In this document: piece by piece, positions 1 to 9,134 of the stretch
Layout: every line of letters begins with the position of its first letter
Position numbering within the stretch: position 1 is the first letter of the stretch
The notes under the pieces: generated by a model
Databases searched by the model: none
Told to the model about the DNA's origin: nothing
The model's input: the letters and a program-made list of their open reading frames with translations, nothing else
NCBI GenBank assembly: GCA_947586655.1
Contig: CANPXR010000003.1
Coordinates: 1-34,976 of the forward strand
Source: an uncultured Bacilli bacterium
GTDB taxonomy: Bacteria; Bacillota_I; Bacilli_A; RF39; UBA660
Direction: 5' to 3'
DNA: 34,976 bases
Position numbers and translations under genes: made by a program

Positions 1-158
1 GCTCCAGTTAAAATGCTACTTATGACGTTTTCCATATTTTTATTTTCTTGTTTTTTTCTTAATGAGTTCACCGCAACGGACGAAATCGATATTAAAATGC
101 CAAGAATAACTATTACTGCTAATAACTCAACAAGAGTAAAACCACTATTTTTTTTCAT
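1..158 (-). CDS. Type IV pilin-like prepilin with N-methylation motif (partial, runs off the left edge)
   Basis: Reverse translation from ATG at 158: MKKNSGFTLVELLAVIVILGILISISSVAVNSLRKKQENKNMENVISSILTGA; classic G|FTLVELL prepilin signal. Absent from ORF track because it is truncated. Confidence 0.85.
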   Translation of the reverse strand, partial: MKKNSGFTLVELLAVIVILGILISISSVAVNSLRKKQENKNMENVISSILTG

Positions 159-159
159 G

Positions 160-456
160 TTACTTCACCCATTCCTTCAATTCATCCTTAGTCATGAAGC
201 CAGTTTTTCTTCTTACTTCTTTTCCGTTTTCAAATATTATAAGCGTTGGAATTGAAAACACATTATATTTACTTGATAAGTTGGGAGCTTTATCAACATC
301 CACCTTAATAATTTCAATGTCTTCTTCTTTATCATACTTTTCCATTACCGGTTCAAGCATCTTGCATGGCCCACACCACGTTGCATAAAAATCAACTAAT
401 ATTCTATCTTTCTTTAACTCTTCGTTAAAGTTTTCTTCAGTTACATGTTTTATCAT
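160..456 (-). CDS. trxA: Thioredoxin
   Basis: WCGPCK active site, thioredoxin fold sequence, RBS upstream. Confidence 0.93.
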   Translation of the reverse strand: MIKHVTEENFNEELKKDRILVDFYATWCGPCKMLEPVMEKYDKEEDIEIIKVDVDKAPNLSSKYNVFSIPTLIIFENGKEVRRKTGFMTKDELKEWVK

Positions 457-610
457 TCTTACCTCCGACTTTTATTACAATACCATAATCTTATTATATA
501 TTATTTTAAATAAAAAATACATATTTATACAAAATTAAACTTTTATTTTACACTAATTCGAAGCAGTTTATTTTAAATCAATTACTTTTATGTTAGAATA
601 TCTATAGGAA

Positions 611-1561
611 GTGATTATAATGGTAGTAGTATTTAAAGTAAGTGATAATACCAAGGAAAAAATGATTAATTATTACCAAGATAAAAAAAGAGAAAAAACG
701 CCACCATACTCTGTTTTCCAAGCAGAAGAAGGAGGTACCATAATTACTCTTTATGAATCTGGCAAGGTAATGTTTCAAGGAATAAGCGCAGACGTTGACG
801 CTAACATGTGGCGAGATATGGAAGCCCATTTAAATAATGGTAAAGCACCTGAAGAAAGTAAAAAAAGCAAGAAGGAAAAACCGGATGAAAAAACGCTTTA
901 TGAAGAAAGAAAAACATACTACTACATAAATTCCATTGGTTCTGATGAGGTTGGAACCGGAGATTATTTTGGCCCAATCGTTGTTACTGCATCATTCGTT
1001 GATAAAAGTAAAATTTCATTCTTAGAAGAACTAGGAGTAAGGGATTCAAAAAAGTTAACTGACCAGAAAATATTAGAAGTAGTTCCTAAGATAATAAAAC
1101 AAATTCCCTATGAGACGGTTATATTTACCAATGAAGAATATAACGCCCAAAAGGAAACCAACATGAATAAGATTAAGGCAATATTACATAATAAAGCTAT
1201 TTTAGGATTAATGAAAAAGGATAATTATAACTATGATAAAGTCGTAATTGATCAGTTTTGTTACCCTAAAAATTATTTTGGATACCTTAAGGAATCTAAT
1301 AACGTATTTAGAAAAATAAGTTTCACAACCAAAGCAGAAGACAAATGCTTATCGGTTGCTTGTAGTTCTTTAATAAGTAGGTACGTATTTATTAAAGAAA
1401 TTGATAAACTCTCAAAGATAACTAACGAAAAAATTCCAAAGGGTGCTGGTATAAACGTTGATTCATTTGGTAGAAAACTAGTGAAAACCCAAGGAAAAGA
1501 CATATTAAAAAAGATAGCTAAACTTAATTTTAAAAACACTGATAAAATATTAAAGAGCTAA
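611..1561 (+). CDS. rnhC: Ribonuclease HIII
   Basis: N-terminal TBP-like domain plus GSDEVGTGDYFGP catalytic motif and DSKKL; true start probably ATG at 620. Confidence 0.93.
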   Translation: MIIMVVVFKVSDNTKEKMINYYQDKKREKTPPYSVFQAEEGGTIITLYESGKVMFQGISADVDANMWRDMEAHLNNGKAPEESKKSKKEKPDEKTLYEERKTYYYINSIGSDEVGTGDYFGPIVVTASFVDKSKISFLEELGVRDSKKLTDQKILEVVPKIIKQIPYETVIFTNEEYNAQKETNMNKIKAILHNKAILGLMKKDNYNYDKVVIDQFCYPKNYFGYLKESNNVFRKISFTTKAEDKCLSVACSSLISRYVFIKEIDKLSKITNEKIPKGAGINVDSFGRKLVKTQGKDILKKIAKLNFKNTDKILKS

Positions 1562-1580
1562 AAAACATTAGCTCTTTTTT
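1552..1580. terminator. Intrinsic terminator between convergent rnhC and glycosyltransferase genes
   Basis: AAAGAGCTA-loop-TAGCTCTTTTTTTT. Confidence 0.8.
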
Positions 1581-2809
1581 TTCTTACCATGCTCTACTTT
1601 TTTCCAAGTAACTTCCCTAGTGATTAACGCCTTTATGGCACAAAAAACATAAGTAATCATAAAAATAGGATTATAAAATAAAGCCTTGATTTTTGATTTA
1701 GTACTTAAATTTAAATTATTTTCTTCTAAAATAAGCATGATAAACGTAATTATCATAAGAATAATATATATAATTAAAAAACACGTTGTTAATTCTGCTA
1801 GGGTATAAACCCACTTGTCATATCCTTTTATAAAGTTATAAATGGTAAAAAATAAACATCCAAAAAGCCACGTAACTAATCCTAAAATAATAAATATGTA
1901 TGGGATAATACCAACTGATTCGTCTATTTTAGACCCATTATTTAACCCTTTTTTATCCATTGACTTAAATATTTTTTTAGTATATATCCTTCTTACGTCA
2001 AAATATCCTTTAATCCACCTTATTCTTTGGTTTATGGTATCTTTAAACATCGTTGGTTGCTCGTCATAGAAAATAGATTTAGTGTTATAATACGTAGTTA
2101 AGTTATTTAACGTCGCATAAGAACTAAGTTCATAATCCTCTGTTAAGCTATGAAACGGATAACCGCCCCACCTTTCAATTAGATATCCTTTTATATAAAA
2201 CCCAGTTCCTGAAAACGTTATGTTTCTAGTTTGCCTACTTTTTATATTATTAAAAACCGTGTTTACTAAAGAAAAAGTAAGACTTGAACACGCCGCAACA
2301 ACACTATCATTACCATTTTTACAATTTCTATATCCACAGGCTAAATCATATCCCTTATCAAAGATTGGTATCATGTTTTTTAAATAATCCTTATCTAAAA
2401 CATTATCAGCGTCAAAAATAAAATACGCATCATAACGTTTTTTTTCACTTATGATATATTTAATTGCGTCATCTAAGGCATAACCTTTTCTTTGCAAACG
2501 TAAATTTTTTCTTAATACTAAGGTAGCATCATATCTTTTGCATATACTTACCGTTTTATCTTTTTTTGACTCAACGATTACATAAACATCCTTCATATTT
2601 ATGCTATAAGATTGATGTTTAATACTTTTTAAAAGATCTTCTATAACGGATGACTCATATCTAGCGGGAATAAGAATACAAAAATTATGATTATTTTTTG
2701 TTTTTACTGGTTTATTATTATTTTTTCTAACTAAAAAACTACTTATAATAGTCATTACAACGCCAATAAAAATAAGGGCTATTGCTATCAATCTAAACGC
2801 TAACATCAC
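1568..2809 (-). CDS. Glycosyltransferase family 2, membrane-bound (cellulose synthase/NAG transferase-like)
   Basis: IPARYESSVIEDLLKSI, DADNVLD, QRIRWIKGY motifs plus C-terminal TM segments. Confidence 0.88.
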   Translation of the reverse strand: MMLAFRLIAIALIFIGVVMTIISSFLVRKNNNKPVKTKNNHNFCILIPARYESSVIEDLLKSIKHQSYSINMKDVYVIVESKKDKTVSICKRYDATLVLRKNLRLQRKGYALDDAIKYIISEKKRYDAYFIFDADNVLDKDYLKNMIPIFDKGYDLACGYRNCKNGNDSVVAACSSLTFSLVNTVFNNIKSRQTRNITFSGTGFYIKGYLIERWGGYPFHSLTEDYELSSYATLNNLTTYYNTKSIFYDEQPTMFKDTINQRIRWIKGYFDVRRIYTKKIFKSMDKKGLNNGSKIDESVGIIPYIFIILGLVTWLFGCLFFTIYNFIKGYDKWVYTLAELTTCFLIIYIILMIITFIMLILEENNLNLSTKSKIKALFYNPIFMITYVFCAIKALITREVTWKKVEHGKKKKS

Positions 2810-2819
2810 TATTTTTCCT

Positions 2820-3953
2820 TTACATAAAATATGATAAATAAGTAAGTAATATAACTAATATTATGGAACATATCCATCCGTTTATTTTTTCGAACTTAGA
2901 GGTTTTATACTTTATACCAACCGCACTTGAAATTAACATTCCACCAATTAAACCACCAACGTGAGCGTACATATTAATTCCAGTTACCATAAAACCTAAT
3001 AAAATATTAATTATAATAACTGGTAATATTTCTCTTTTTAAAGCTTCTGCCATATAGGTTCTTTGGTTAATAGCAAAGTACAAAAGAGCACCCATAAGAC
3101 CAAATATAGCTCCCGAAGCACCTGCCGATATAACGTTATCATTCATTAAGATAACAGAAACCAAATTACCTACCACTCCACTATAAAGAAAAATTAATAG
3201 CATCTTAATATGTCCATAAAACTTCTCTACTTGTTGTCCTAAAAGTTTAAGTGACCACGTATTCATTAAGTAATGAATTAATCCAATGTGAAGAAAAATA
3301 CTAGTTAATAATCTTATTGGATTTCCATCTTTAACTAAAGCTCCAAACGCATACAAAGTATTAACGTTAGTTGATCCATTACCTAATAAGTACGTTAAGA
3401 TCATAAAAATAGTTATTATACTAATTAAGATGTTAGTTACAATTGGTGTTTTAGGACTAAACAAGTCATTTATCTTCTCACTTTGATCCATGTTTTTCCT
3501 TAAAATATCATTATTTATTCTTTTATATAATAAGGCTCCTTCTTCGGTAAACTTTAGTTTAGAAGGCATATCTGGAAAGAATTCTTCTATCGTCTTATTC
3601 TTCTTTAAAGAATTTTCGTTTTTTACCCTAACGGGATAATTAAGCTTAGTATTTGCTATTTCAACGTTAGAATTTAAATCTAAATAAAAGGTTAAAACCT
3701 TCATCTTAAAAGTAAAGGTCTTTAACTTTATTTGCCTTACTAACCTATCAACCTTATAATTATCAAATTCCAATTGATCCTTATTATGAATGTATCCCGT
3801 TACTATTCTTACGATTCTAAAATCACTATCCATGTTTTCTAACCATATCTCATTTTGAACACCATGGACAACGACCGGATTATAGTTCATTTCAGTTATG
3901 AAATAATGAAGTAGTTTCATTATTAATAAATCTTTTTTTTCAGTTGTTACCAT
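2820..3953 (-). CDS. Rhomboid family intramembrane serine protease with YqgP-like N-terminal domain
   Basis: GASGAIFGLMGALL (catalytic Ser) and HVGGLIGG (catalytic His) motifs, multiple TMs. Confidence 0.9.
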   Translation of the reverse strand: MVTTEKKDLLIMKLLHYFITEMNYNPVVVHGVQNEIWLENMDSDFRIVRIVTGYIHNKDQLEFDNYKVDRLVRQIKLKTFTFKMKVLTFYLDLNSNVEIANTKLNYPVRVKNENSLKKNKTIEEFFPDMPSKLKFTEEGALLYKRINNDILRKNMDQSEKINDLFSPKTPIVTNILISIITIFMILTYLLGNGSTNVNTLYAFGALVKDGNPIRLLTSIFLHIGLIHYLMNTWSLKLLGQQVEKFYGHIKMLLIFLYSGVVGNLVSVILMNDNVISAGASGAIFGLMGALLYFAINQRTYMAEALKREILPVIIINILLGFMVTGINMYAHVGGLIGGMLISSAVGIKYKTSKFEKINGWICSIILVILLTYLSYFM

Positions 3954-3964
3954 AGATAAACCTC

Positions 3965-4876
3965 CTACTCATTTTTATATTCTTCTAGTATTTTGTTAAA
4001 TTCTTCTGGAACTTTACAAGAGAAAGTCATTTTTTTATTCGTTACTGGATGAATAAAACTTATTTCTTTAGCGTGCAACATCTGTCCAAAAGACGTTGAT
4101 TTTTTTCCACCGTAAACTGGGTCGTTTATGATTGGATGTTTTATGTAAGCCATATGAACCCTTATTTGATGTGTTCTTCCGGTTTCTAACTTAAGTTCAA
4201 TTAAGGTGCTATTTTTATACCTATCAAGTACCTTAAAATGTGTAACGGCCTCTTTACTATTTTCATCGGTTACACACATTTTCTTTCTATCATAAGGATC
4301 TCTTGCTATTGGAGCATCAATTGTTCCCGTATCATGATTTATTCTTCCACTTACCAAGGCAACGTATATCCTAGATAAAGTTTTATCTTTAAGTTGTTTT
4401 GATAGCATTTCATGTACCTTATCATTTTTAGCAATAACTAAAAGCCCAGAAGTATCCTTATCTATTCTGTGCACAATACCTGGTCTTAATTTCCCATTAG
4501 ATGAGCTTAAGTTTTTAGTATAGGAAATAAGACCATTAACTAAGGTCCCAGAAAAATGTCCTGCAGCAGGATGAACAACTAAACCACTTGGTTTATTAAT
4601 AACCATTAGACTGTCATCTTCATATACTATATCTAAATCCATCTTTTCCGGTTTTGCGTTTGATTCTTCTTCTAACTTTCCTAAAATTTTAATTTTATCA
4701 TTAGTCTTTAGAAGGTAGCTACTCTTTAAATTTTTATCATTTACCGTAACTAAACCTTGTTTTATCATCAGCTGCACCTTACTTCTTGAAATTTCTAATT
4801 TATCAATTAAAAATTTATCCAACCTTTGGTGCTCATTAGTTTCAATAGTAAACTCCATAAAAACATTCCTTCCCAA
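3965..4876 (-). CDS. rluD: RluA/RluD family pseudouridine synthase with S4 domain
   Basis: S4 domain N-terminus; HRIDKDTSGLLVIAK and GRTHQIRVH motifs; likely start at 4858. Confidence 0.9.
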   Translation of the reverse strand: MGRNVFMEFTIETNEHQRLDKFLIDKLEISRSKVQLMIKQGLVTVNDKNLKSSYLLKTNDKIKILGKLEEESNAKPEKMDLDIVYEDDSLMVINKPSGLVVHPAAGHFSGTLVNGLISYTKNLSSSNGKLRPGIVHRIDKDTSGLLVIAKNDKVHEMLSKQLKDKTLSRIYVALVSGRINHDTGTIDAPIARDPYDRKKMCVTDENSKEAVTHFKVLDRYKNSTLIELKLETGRTHQIRVHMAYIKHPIINDPVYGGKKSTSFGQMLHAKEISFIHPVTNKKMTFSCKVPEEFNKILEEYKNE

Positions 4877-4937
4877 TTAACTAAACAATATTATACCATG
4901 TTATTTTAAAAGTCAAATATAAACTATAGTAAATAAC

Positions 4938-5402
4938 TCATTTTTTAGTATCTTCATTTAACCAATATGTTGCCATTAATATGACACCAATTGTAATAAA
5001 GACATCTGCTAAGTTAAAAATAGGAAATGAATAACCAAACAAATTAAACGATAAATAATCAACCACGTATCCCCTTGTAATTCTATCAAACAAATTACCA
5101 AAAATTCCCCCAATTAGAAGTCCAAAGGTCCAATTAGTAATGTTACTATTTTTTTTGTATTTTAAGTAATTATTATTTAACGTAAAAAGAAGAAATATAA
5201 CCAGTAAAATTGAAATGGTAATTATAAGCCACCTATTACCCCAAAGCATGCTAAAAGCTACTCCCTTATTTTTTGTATAAATAAAAGATAAAAAACCTGG
5301 TATTAACTTAATTGAGGTTAAATACTTTGTTACTAATAGTTTTATTGTTTGATCCATAAAAAAAGAAACAATTACTATTATAGCTATTCTTTTCTTCATC
5401 AT
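4938..5402 (-). CDS. lspA: Lipoprotein signal peptidase (signal peptidase II)
   Basis: NKGVAFS, GGIFGNLFDRITRGYVVDY, FNLADVFI motifs; next to rluD as in many Firmicutes. Confidence 0.93.
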   Translation of the reverse strand: MMKKRIAIIVIVSFFMDQTIKLLVTKYLTSIKLIPGFLSFIYTKNKGVAFSMLWGNRWLIITISILLVIFLLFTLNNNYLKYKKNSNITNWTFGLLIGGIFGNLFDRITRGYVVDYLSFNLFGYSFPIFNLADVFITIGVILMATYWLNEDTKK

Positions 5403-5484
5403 ATCACCATTAAGATTATAACATGTATATTTTTAGATGTAAATTAACAATAATCCTATAATAAAATTATTGGCATAAAAATTT

Positions 5485-6471
5485 CTAATATAATAAAATT
5501 ACTAATATACCCGCTAAAAAGTTCTGTATAAAGTGCATTGATATTGAAACAAAAATATTATCTGAATCCTTATAAGCCTTGGCTAAACACATGCCTAAAG
5601 CTGAGTATTGAAATACATAAAGTAAATCACTAGGTGATGATAAGTTGTTTATTACGTGAAGTCCTCCAAATACTAAACCACTTACAATAATAAATGTTGT
5701 TTTATTATTAAATAATTTTGATAAAGATAGCCTAAAAATAGTTTCTTCCGCTAAAGGGGCATAAAAACAAGATAATAAAAGTGTTGCAACGGGAATGTTT
5801 TTAAACATGATATTTATGACTTCTTGATTACCAGAAGGTCGACCACTATTTATGATTACAACGGGTATCGCAACAATAAGCATAATACCAAGCATCATTA
5901 AATACCTTTTGATTATAAACGGAAAATAAACTTTAAAATTCTTTAAAAATACTTTTAAATTTCCTATTAGTTCCTTATGATATAAAATAATTATACCAAT
6001 TAATATAAATACGTAAATGAAATAAGAAGAAACGTTCTTTAAGATCTTAACGTTAGGTATTAAAAATAAAATCATAATAAATAACGTAAGCGTTATAAAG
6101 GATTTTATTTTTTCTTTTTTACTAGTAGTTTTAAGTTCTATTTTAGGTAACTTAACTTCTTTTTTATCTTTTAATGAAGCTAGAAAGAAGAAACCTAAAA
6201 TACCTGGAATTATTGGTTCAAAAAACATCCAAATACTAGATAATAATATTCTTATGTTATTATTTTTTAAATAACTTAAATCTTTTTTTGATTCATTATA
6301 TAGTATAACAGTAAAAAATATACTTATTGATAACATGAATAAACCAGCTATAGTGCTTTCGTTAAACTTTTCAATAAATAAATAATGTATTAACATGTAA
6401 ACTATATAAATAATTTCTATTAAAATCGCAATCCTTAAATAGTTTTTCTTATTTTTCATTTGTTCCTCCAT
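5485..6471 (-). CDS. CPBP family intramembrane metalloprotease
   Basis: EETIFRLSLSK motif, FGGLHVIN, SMHFIQNF; multiple TMs. Confidence 0.85.
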   Translation of the reverse strand: MEEQMKNKKNYLRIAILIEIIYIVYMLIHYLFIEKFNESTIAGLFMLSISIFFTVILYNESKKDLSYLKNNNIRILLSSIWMFFEPIIPGILGFFFLASLKDKKEVKLPKIELKTTSKKEKIKSFITLTLFIMILFLIPNVKILKNVSSYFIYVFILIGIIILYHKELIGNLKVFLKNFKVYFPFIIKRYLMMLGIMLIVAIPVVIINSGRPSGNQEVINIMFKNIPVATLLLSCFYAPLAEETIFRLSLSKLFNNKTTFIIVSGLVFGGLHVINNLSSPSDLLYVFQYSALGMCLAKAYKDSDNIFVSISMHFIQNFLAGILVILLY

Positions 6472-6472
6472 T

Positions 6473-6503
6473 TTTTAAGAAGCCATTCTTAGGCTTCTTA
6501 AAA
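6473..6503 (-). terminator. Hairpin/terminator after the DUF5684-like gene
   Basis: Perfect 12-bp inverted repeat TTTTAAGAAGCC-attctta-GGCTTCTTAAAA. Confidence 0.7.
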
Positions 6504-6926
6504 TAAATCATTTAAATCAATATCACCATTAACCGACGGACCAACGTATTTAATGTCATTACTAAAAGCAATTATCGCGGTAAATATCGGATTTAAAAAC
6601 CAAAGACCAATACCGAAAGCTGCTTGTTGCCCGAATGATTTAGCAAGTTTAATATTGTATGAGATTGCAAATATCATGGATAAAACCATACCTATTATAG
6701 GTATTATTCCTATGAATATAAAGAATATGTAATACCATTTATATCCAATTATATCAAATAAAACAATGGTATTATAAACGGGTACTATTGATGCCCATCC
6801 CGGTTTTCCGGCCTTTTTGTATAATTTCCATCTTGCGATTATAACAAATATAACCAACGCTAAGCAAATAACCCAAACACCAGAAAAAATAGCAAAAAGT
6901 AAGGCAATTACATTATTGTCACTCAT
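6498..6926 (-). CDS. DUF5684-like small multi-TM protein
   Basis: RWKLYKKAGKPGWASIVPVYNTIVLFDIIGYKWYY pattern typical of this family. Confidence 0.75.
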   Translation of the reverse strand: MSDNNVIALLFAIFSGVWVICLALVIFVIIARWKLYKKAGKPGWASIVPVYNTIVLFDIIGYKWYYIFFIFIGIIPIIGMVLSMIFAISYNIKLAKSFGQQAAFGIGLWFLNPIFTAIIAFSNDIKYVGPSVNGDIDLNDLF

Positions 6927-6959
6927 TTTTAATCCTCCTTTATTTTAGTATATCATAAT

Positions 6960-7202
6960 CTATAAATTTCTACTAACTAAAATAACATCAGCACCAATTT
7001 TTTTTATTTGTGACCAGGTTATTGACACTTCCTCTGTGCCCCTTAACATATTAATTATTCCTTTTTTTTCATAAATAAGCATCTTAATAATATTCCCATC
7101 ATCTGATATTTCTACGTCCACTACGTTCCCAATTTTTTCACCGGTTAAAATATCTACCACATCCTTGCTCTGTAAATCAGATAAACGCATAATAATCACC
7201 AA
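6960..7202 (-). CDS. YlmC/YmxH family PRC-barrel sporulation protein
   Basis: MRLSDLQSKDVVDILTGEKIGNVVDVEI, next to sigG as in other spore formers. Confidence 0.88.
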   Translation of the reverse strand: MVIIMRLSDLQSKDVVDILTGEKIGNVVDVEISDDGNIIKMLIYEKKGIINMLRGTEEVSITWSQIKKIGADVILVSRNL

Positions 7203-7264
7203 TTAAATATATGCAAACATGTATAAAAAAACACCTTCCGTAACATTACAAATTATAGAAAGGT

Positions 7265-8050
7265 GTGGTTATTATAGCAAAACATAAAGTAGAAATAACT
7301 GGAATTAACACAAGTGAAATTAAGGTTCTTTCAGAAGAAGAAAAGACAAAACTTTTCATAAGACTTAAAAATGGTGACGTAAGTGCAAGAAATGAACTTG
7401 CCGAAGGAAATCTAAAACTTGTACTATCAATTCTTAGAAAGTATCAAAATAGAACTGACAACATGGATGATTTATTCCAAATTGGATGTGTGGGCCTTAT
7501 GAAGGCTATTGATAACTTTGACTTGTTACATAACGTTAAATTTTCAACCTACGCCGTACCACTTATTTTAGGAGAAATAAGACGGTATTTAAGAGATAAC
7601 AGTAATCTTAGAATCTCAAGAAGCATAAAAGACTTAGCATATAAAATATTAAAGTTAAAGGAAGAGCATTTTATGACAACTGGTCATGAATTAAGTAATG
7701 AACTTATTGCAAAAAAATTAGGCGTTGACGAAATAGACGTGATAATCGCACTAGATGCGATGAGGGACCCAGTTAGTATGTTTGAACCCATTTATAATGA
7801 TGGAGGTGATACCATTTATCTTGAGGATCAACTTGAATCCAAGAAAGAAAAAAGTTCTAACTGGGACTTGGTAATATCTTTAAATGATGCGATTGATAAA
7901 TTAAAAGAAAAAGAAAAAAGGATAATAACTGATCGATATCTTTTTGGTAAAACCCAAATGGAAATAGCAGAAGAAATAGGAATATCTCAAGCTCAAGTAT
8001 CTCGATTGGAAAAAGGAGGAATCGAGAACATTAAGAAAAATATCTTATGA
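7265..8050 (+). CDS. sigG: Forespore RNA polymerase sigma factor SigG
   Basis: KHKVEITGINTSEIKVLSEEE N-terminus, sigma-70 regions 2-4; start codon ambiguous (GTG 7265 overlaps the SD-like AAAGGTG). Confidence 0.93.
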   Translation: MVIIAKHKVEITGINTSEIKVLSEEEKTKLFIRLKNGDVSARNELAEGNLKLVLSILRKYQNRTDNMDDLFQIGCVGLMKAIDNFDLLHNVKFSTYAVPLILGEIRRYLRDNSNLRISRSIKDLAYKILKLKEEHFMTTGHELSNELIAKKLGVDEIDVIIALDAMRDPVSMFEPIYNDGGDTIYLEDQLESKKEKSSNWDLVISLNDAIDKLKEKEKRIITDRYLFGKTQMEIAEEIGISQAQVSRLEKGGIENIKKNIL

Positions 8051-8060
8051 TAAAACCAAA

Positions 8061-8087
8061 AAGCAATCCCAAACCACAGGATTGCTT
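8061..8087 (+). terminator. Terminator-like hairpin downstream of sigG
   Basis: AAGCAATCC-caaaccaca-GGATTGCTT; short U tract only. Confidence 0.55.
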
Positions 8088-8098
8088 GTACTACTTTT

Positions 8099-8175
8099 CC
8101 AATTACATACTTCATAATTGGTTTACTACCAATGAAAGTACTTTCTTTTACTACGTCAGTTAATACATAACTGAC
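8099..8175. other. Run of consecutive perfect inverted repeats (possible structured RNA or small repeat element)
   Basis: CCAATTA/TAATTGG (8099-8121), ATTGGT/ACCAAT (8117-8133), palindrome GAAAGTACTTTC (8134-8145), GTCAGTT/AACTGAC (8155-8175). Confidence 0.45.
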
Positions 8176-8279
8176 AATTAAATAATACCATAATCGACAA
8201 ATTATTACAATACTTTACAACAAAAAATTTATATTTTTTATAACTAATGATAAATTATAAAAAGACCTAATATGGCCTT

Positions 8280-8483
8280 TTATTTACATTTACCTTCGCC
8301 TGGGTTAGCTCCTTTAACATAAGTTTCTCCAACAAGCTCACAAGATGTCTTTGTAATCGAGTCTTTTAGATACCCTCCAAAAACCTTTATTAAGCTTACC
8401 GCAATAACCGTAACTAGCGCGATAATTAAAACGTATTCAACCAAGGCTTGCCCTTTATTTTGCATCTTTTTCATATGTTTCAC
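8280..8483 (-). CDS. Flp/Fap-type small pilin
   Basis: MKKMQNKGQALVEYVLIIALVTVIAVSLIKVFGG; class III-like prepilin G|QALVEY motif. Confidence 0.85.
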   Translation of the reverse strand: MKHMKKMQNKGQALVEYVLIIALVTVIAVSLIKVFGGYLKDSITKTSCELVGETYVKGANPGEGKCK

Positions 8484-8617
8484 ACCCTTATTTTATACTA
8501 ATATTAGTTTAACATTTTATATCTTATTTTGTCAATGTAAAAACTCGGTATATATACAATTTAAAGATATAATTTGTATTATTAACTTATATATGATAAT
8601 ATTTAACTGGTGATAAT

Positions 8618-8890
8618 ATGTTAGTTTTTAGTAATATAAAAGTTAAAGAAGCTAAAACATTTAAAGAGCGACTTTTTGGATTAATGTTTAAAAAGAATAT
8701 TAACTACGGTCTTTTATTTAAGAACTGCAGATCCATACATACCTTTTTCATGAAAGAAAAAATAGAAATTATAGCAACCGATGCTAATGATAAAATAATT
8801 AAGAAATATAAAAGCGTACGGCCATGGAGAATAATAATAGCTCCTAAAAATACTAAAAATATATATGAGCTACCAGAAAATACGATATAA
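8618..8890 (+). CDS. DUF192-family protein (copy 1)
   Basis: KVKEAKTFKERLFGLMFKKNINYGLLFKNCRSIHTFFMKEKIEIIATDAN fits the DUF192 pattern; identical to 19227-19499. Confidence 0.8.
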   Translation: MLVFSNIKVKEAKTFKERLFGLMFKKNINYGLLFKNCRSIHTFFMKEKIEIIATDANDKIIKKYKSVRPWRIIIAPKNTKNIYELPENTI

Positions 8891-8905
8891 CCAATCGTAT
8901 TTTTT
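8877..8905 (+). terminator. Intrinsic terminator after DUF192 gene copy 1
   Basis: AAAATACGAT-ataacca-ATCGTATTTTTT. Confidence 0.75.
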
Positions 8906-8927
8906 AAATATCACTTTGCTTAACGAA

Positions 8928-9092
8928 ATGAAACAAAAGAAATGTTGTTGCACAAAGTATATTTTGGGGCCAACTGGACCAACCTGTCGATTGTATAAAT
9001 CTTCTAATAAAATTATTCATAATTTCAAGCAACTTCCAATTAAGTCCACACAAAAACAAGTCATAGACCTGTTTTGTTTTTTTAGACTTTAA
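8928..9092 (+). pseudogene. Truncated copy of the collagen-like Cys-rich gene
   Basis: MKQKKCCCTKYILGPTGPT then unrelated residues and early stop; full-length homologue at 19537-20106. Confidence 0.75.
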
Positions 9093-9134
9093 ACAAAGTA
9101 AAATTTGCATAAAGTTAAAAGGATTGTTTTTATT

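Larger units (their letters stand above)
8535..8967. repeat. Left copy of 433-bp perfect direct repeat flanking the island
   Basis: Identical by base-by-base reading to 19144-19576 (offset 10,609); diverges at 8534/19143 and 8968/19577. Confidence 0.97.

Noticed and set aside
1273-1539. Minus-strand ORF within rnhC, and similar antisense ORFs (13-255, 194-388, 602-829, 1842-2069, 10207-10392, 10854-11060, 13532-13726, 19871-20068, 22532-22810, 26214-26399, 31134-31358, 34337-34534)
   Set aside because: All overlap strongly supported genes in a low-GC context and show no family signature.
8904-9110. Minus-strand 68-aa ORF overlapping the left repeat end
   Set aside because: Antisense to the collagen-like start, no RBS or recognisable family; part of it is reverse translation of repeat DNA.
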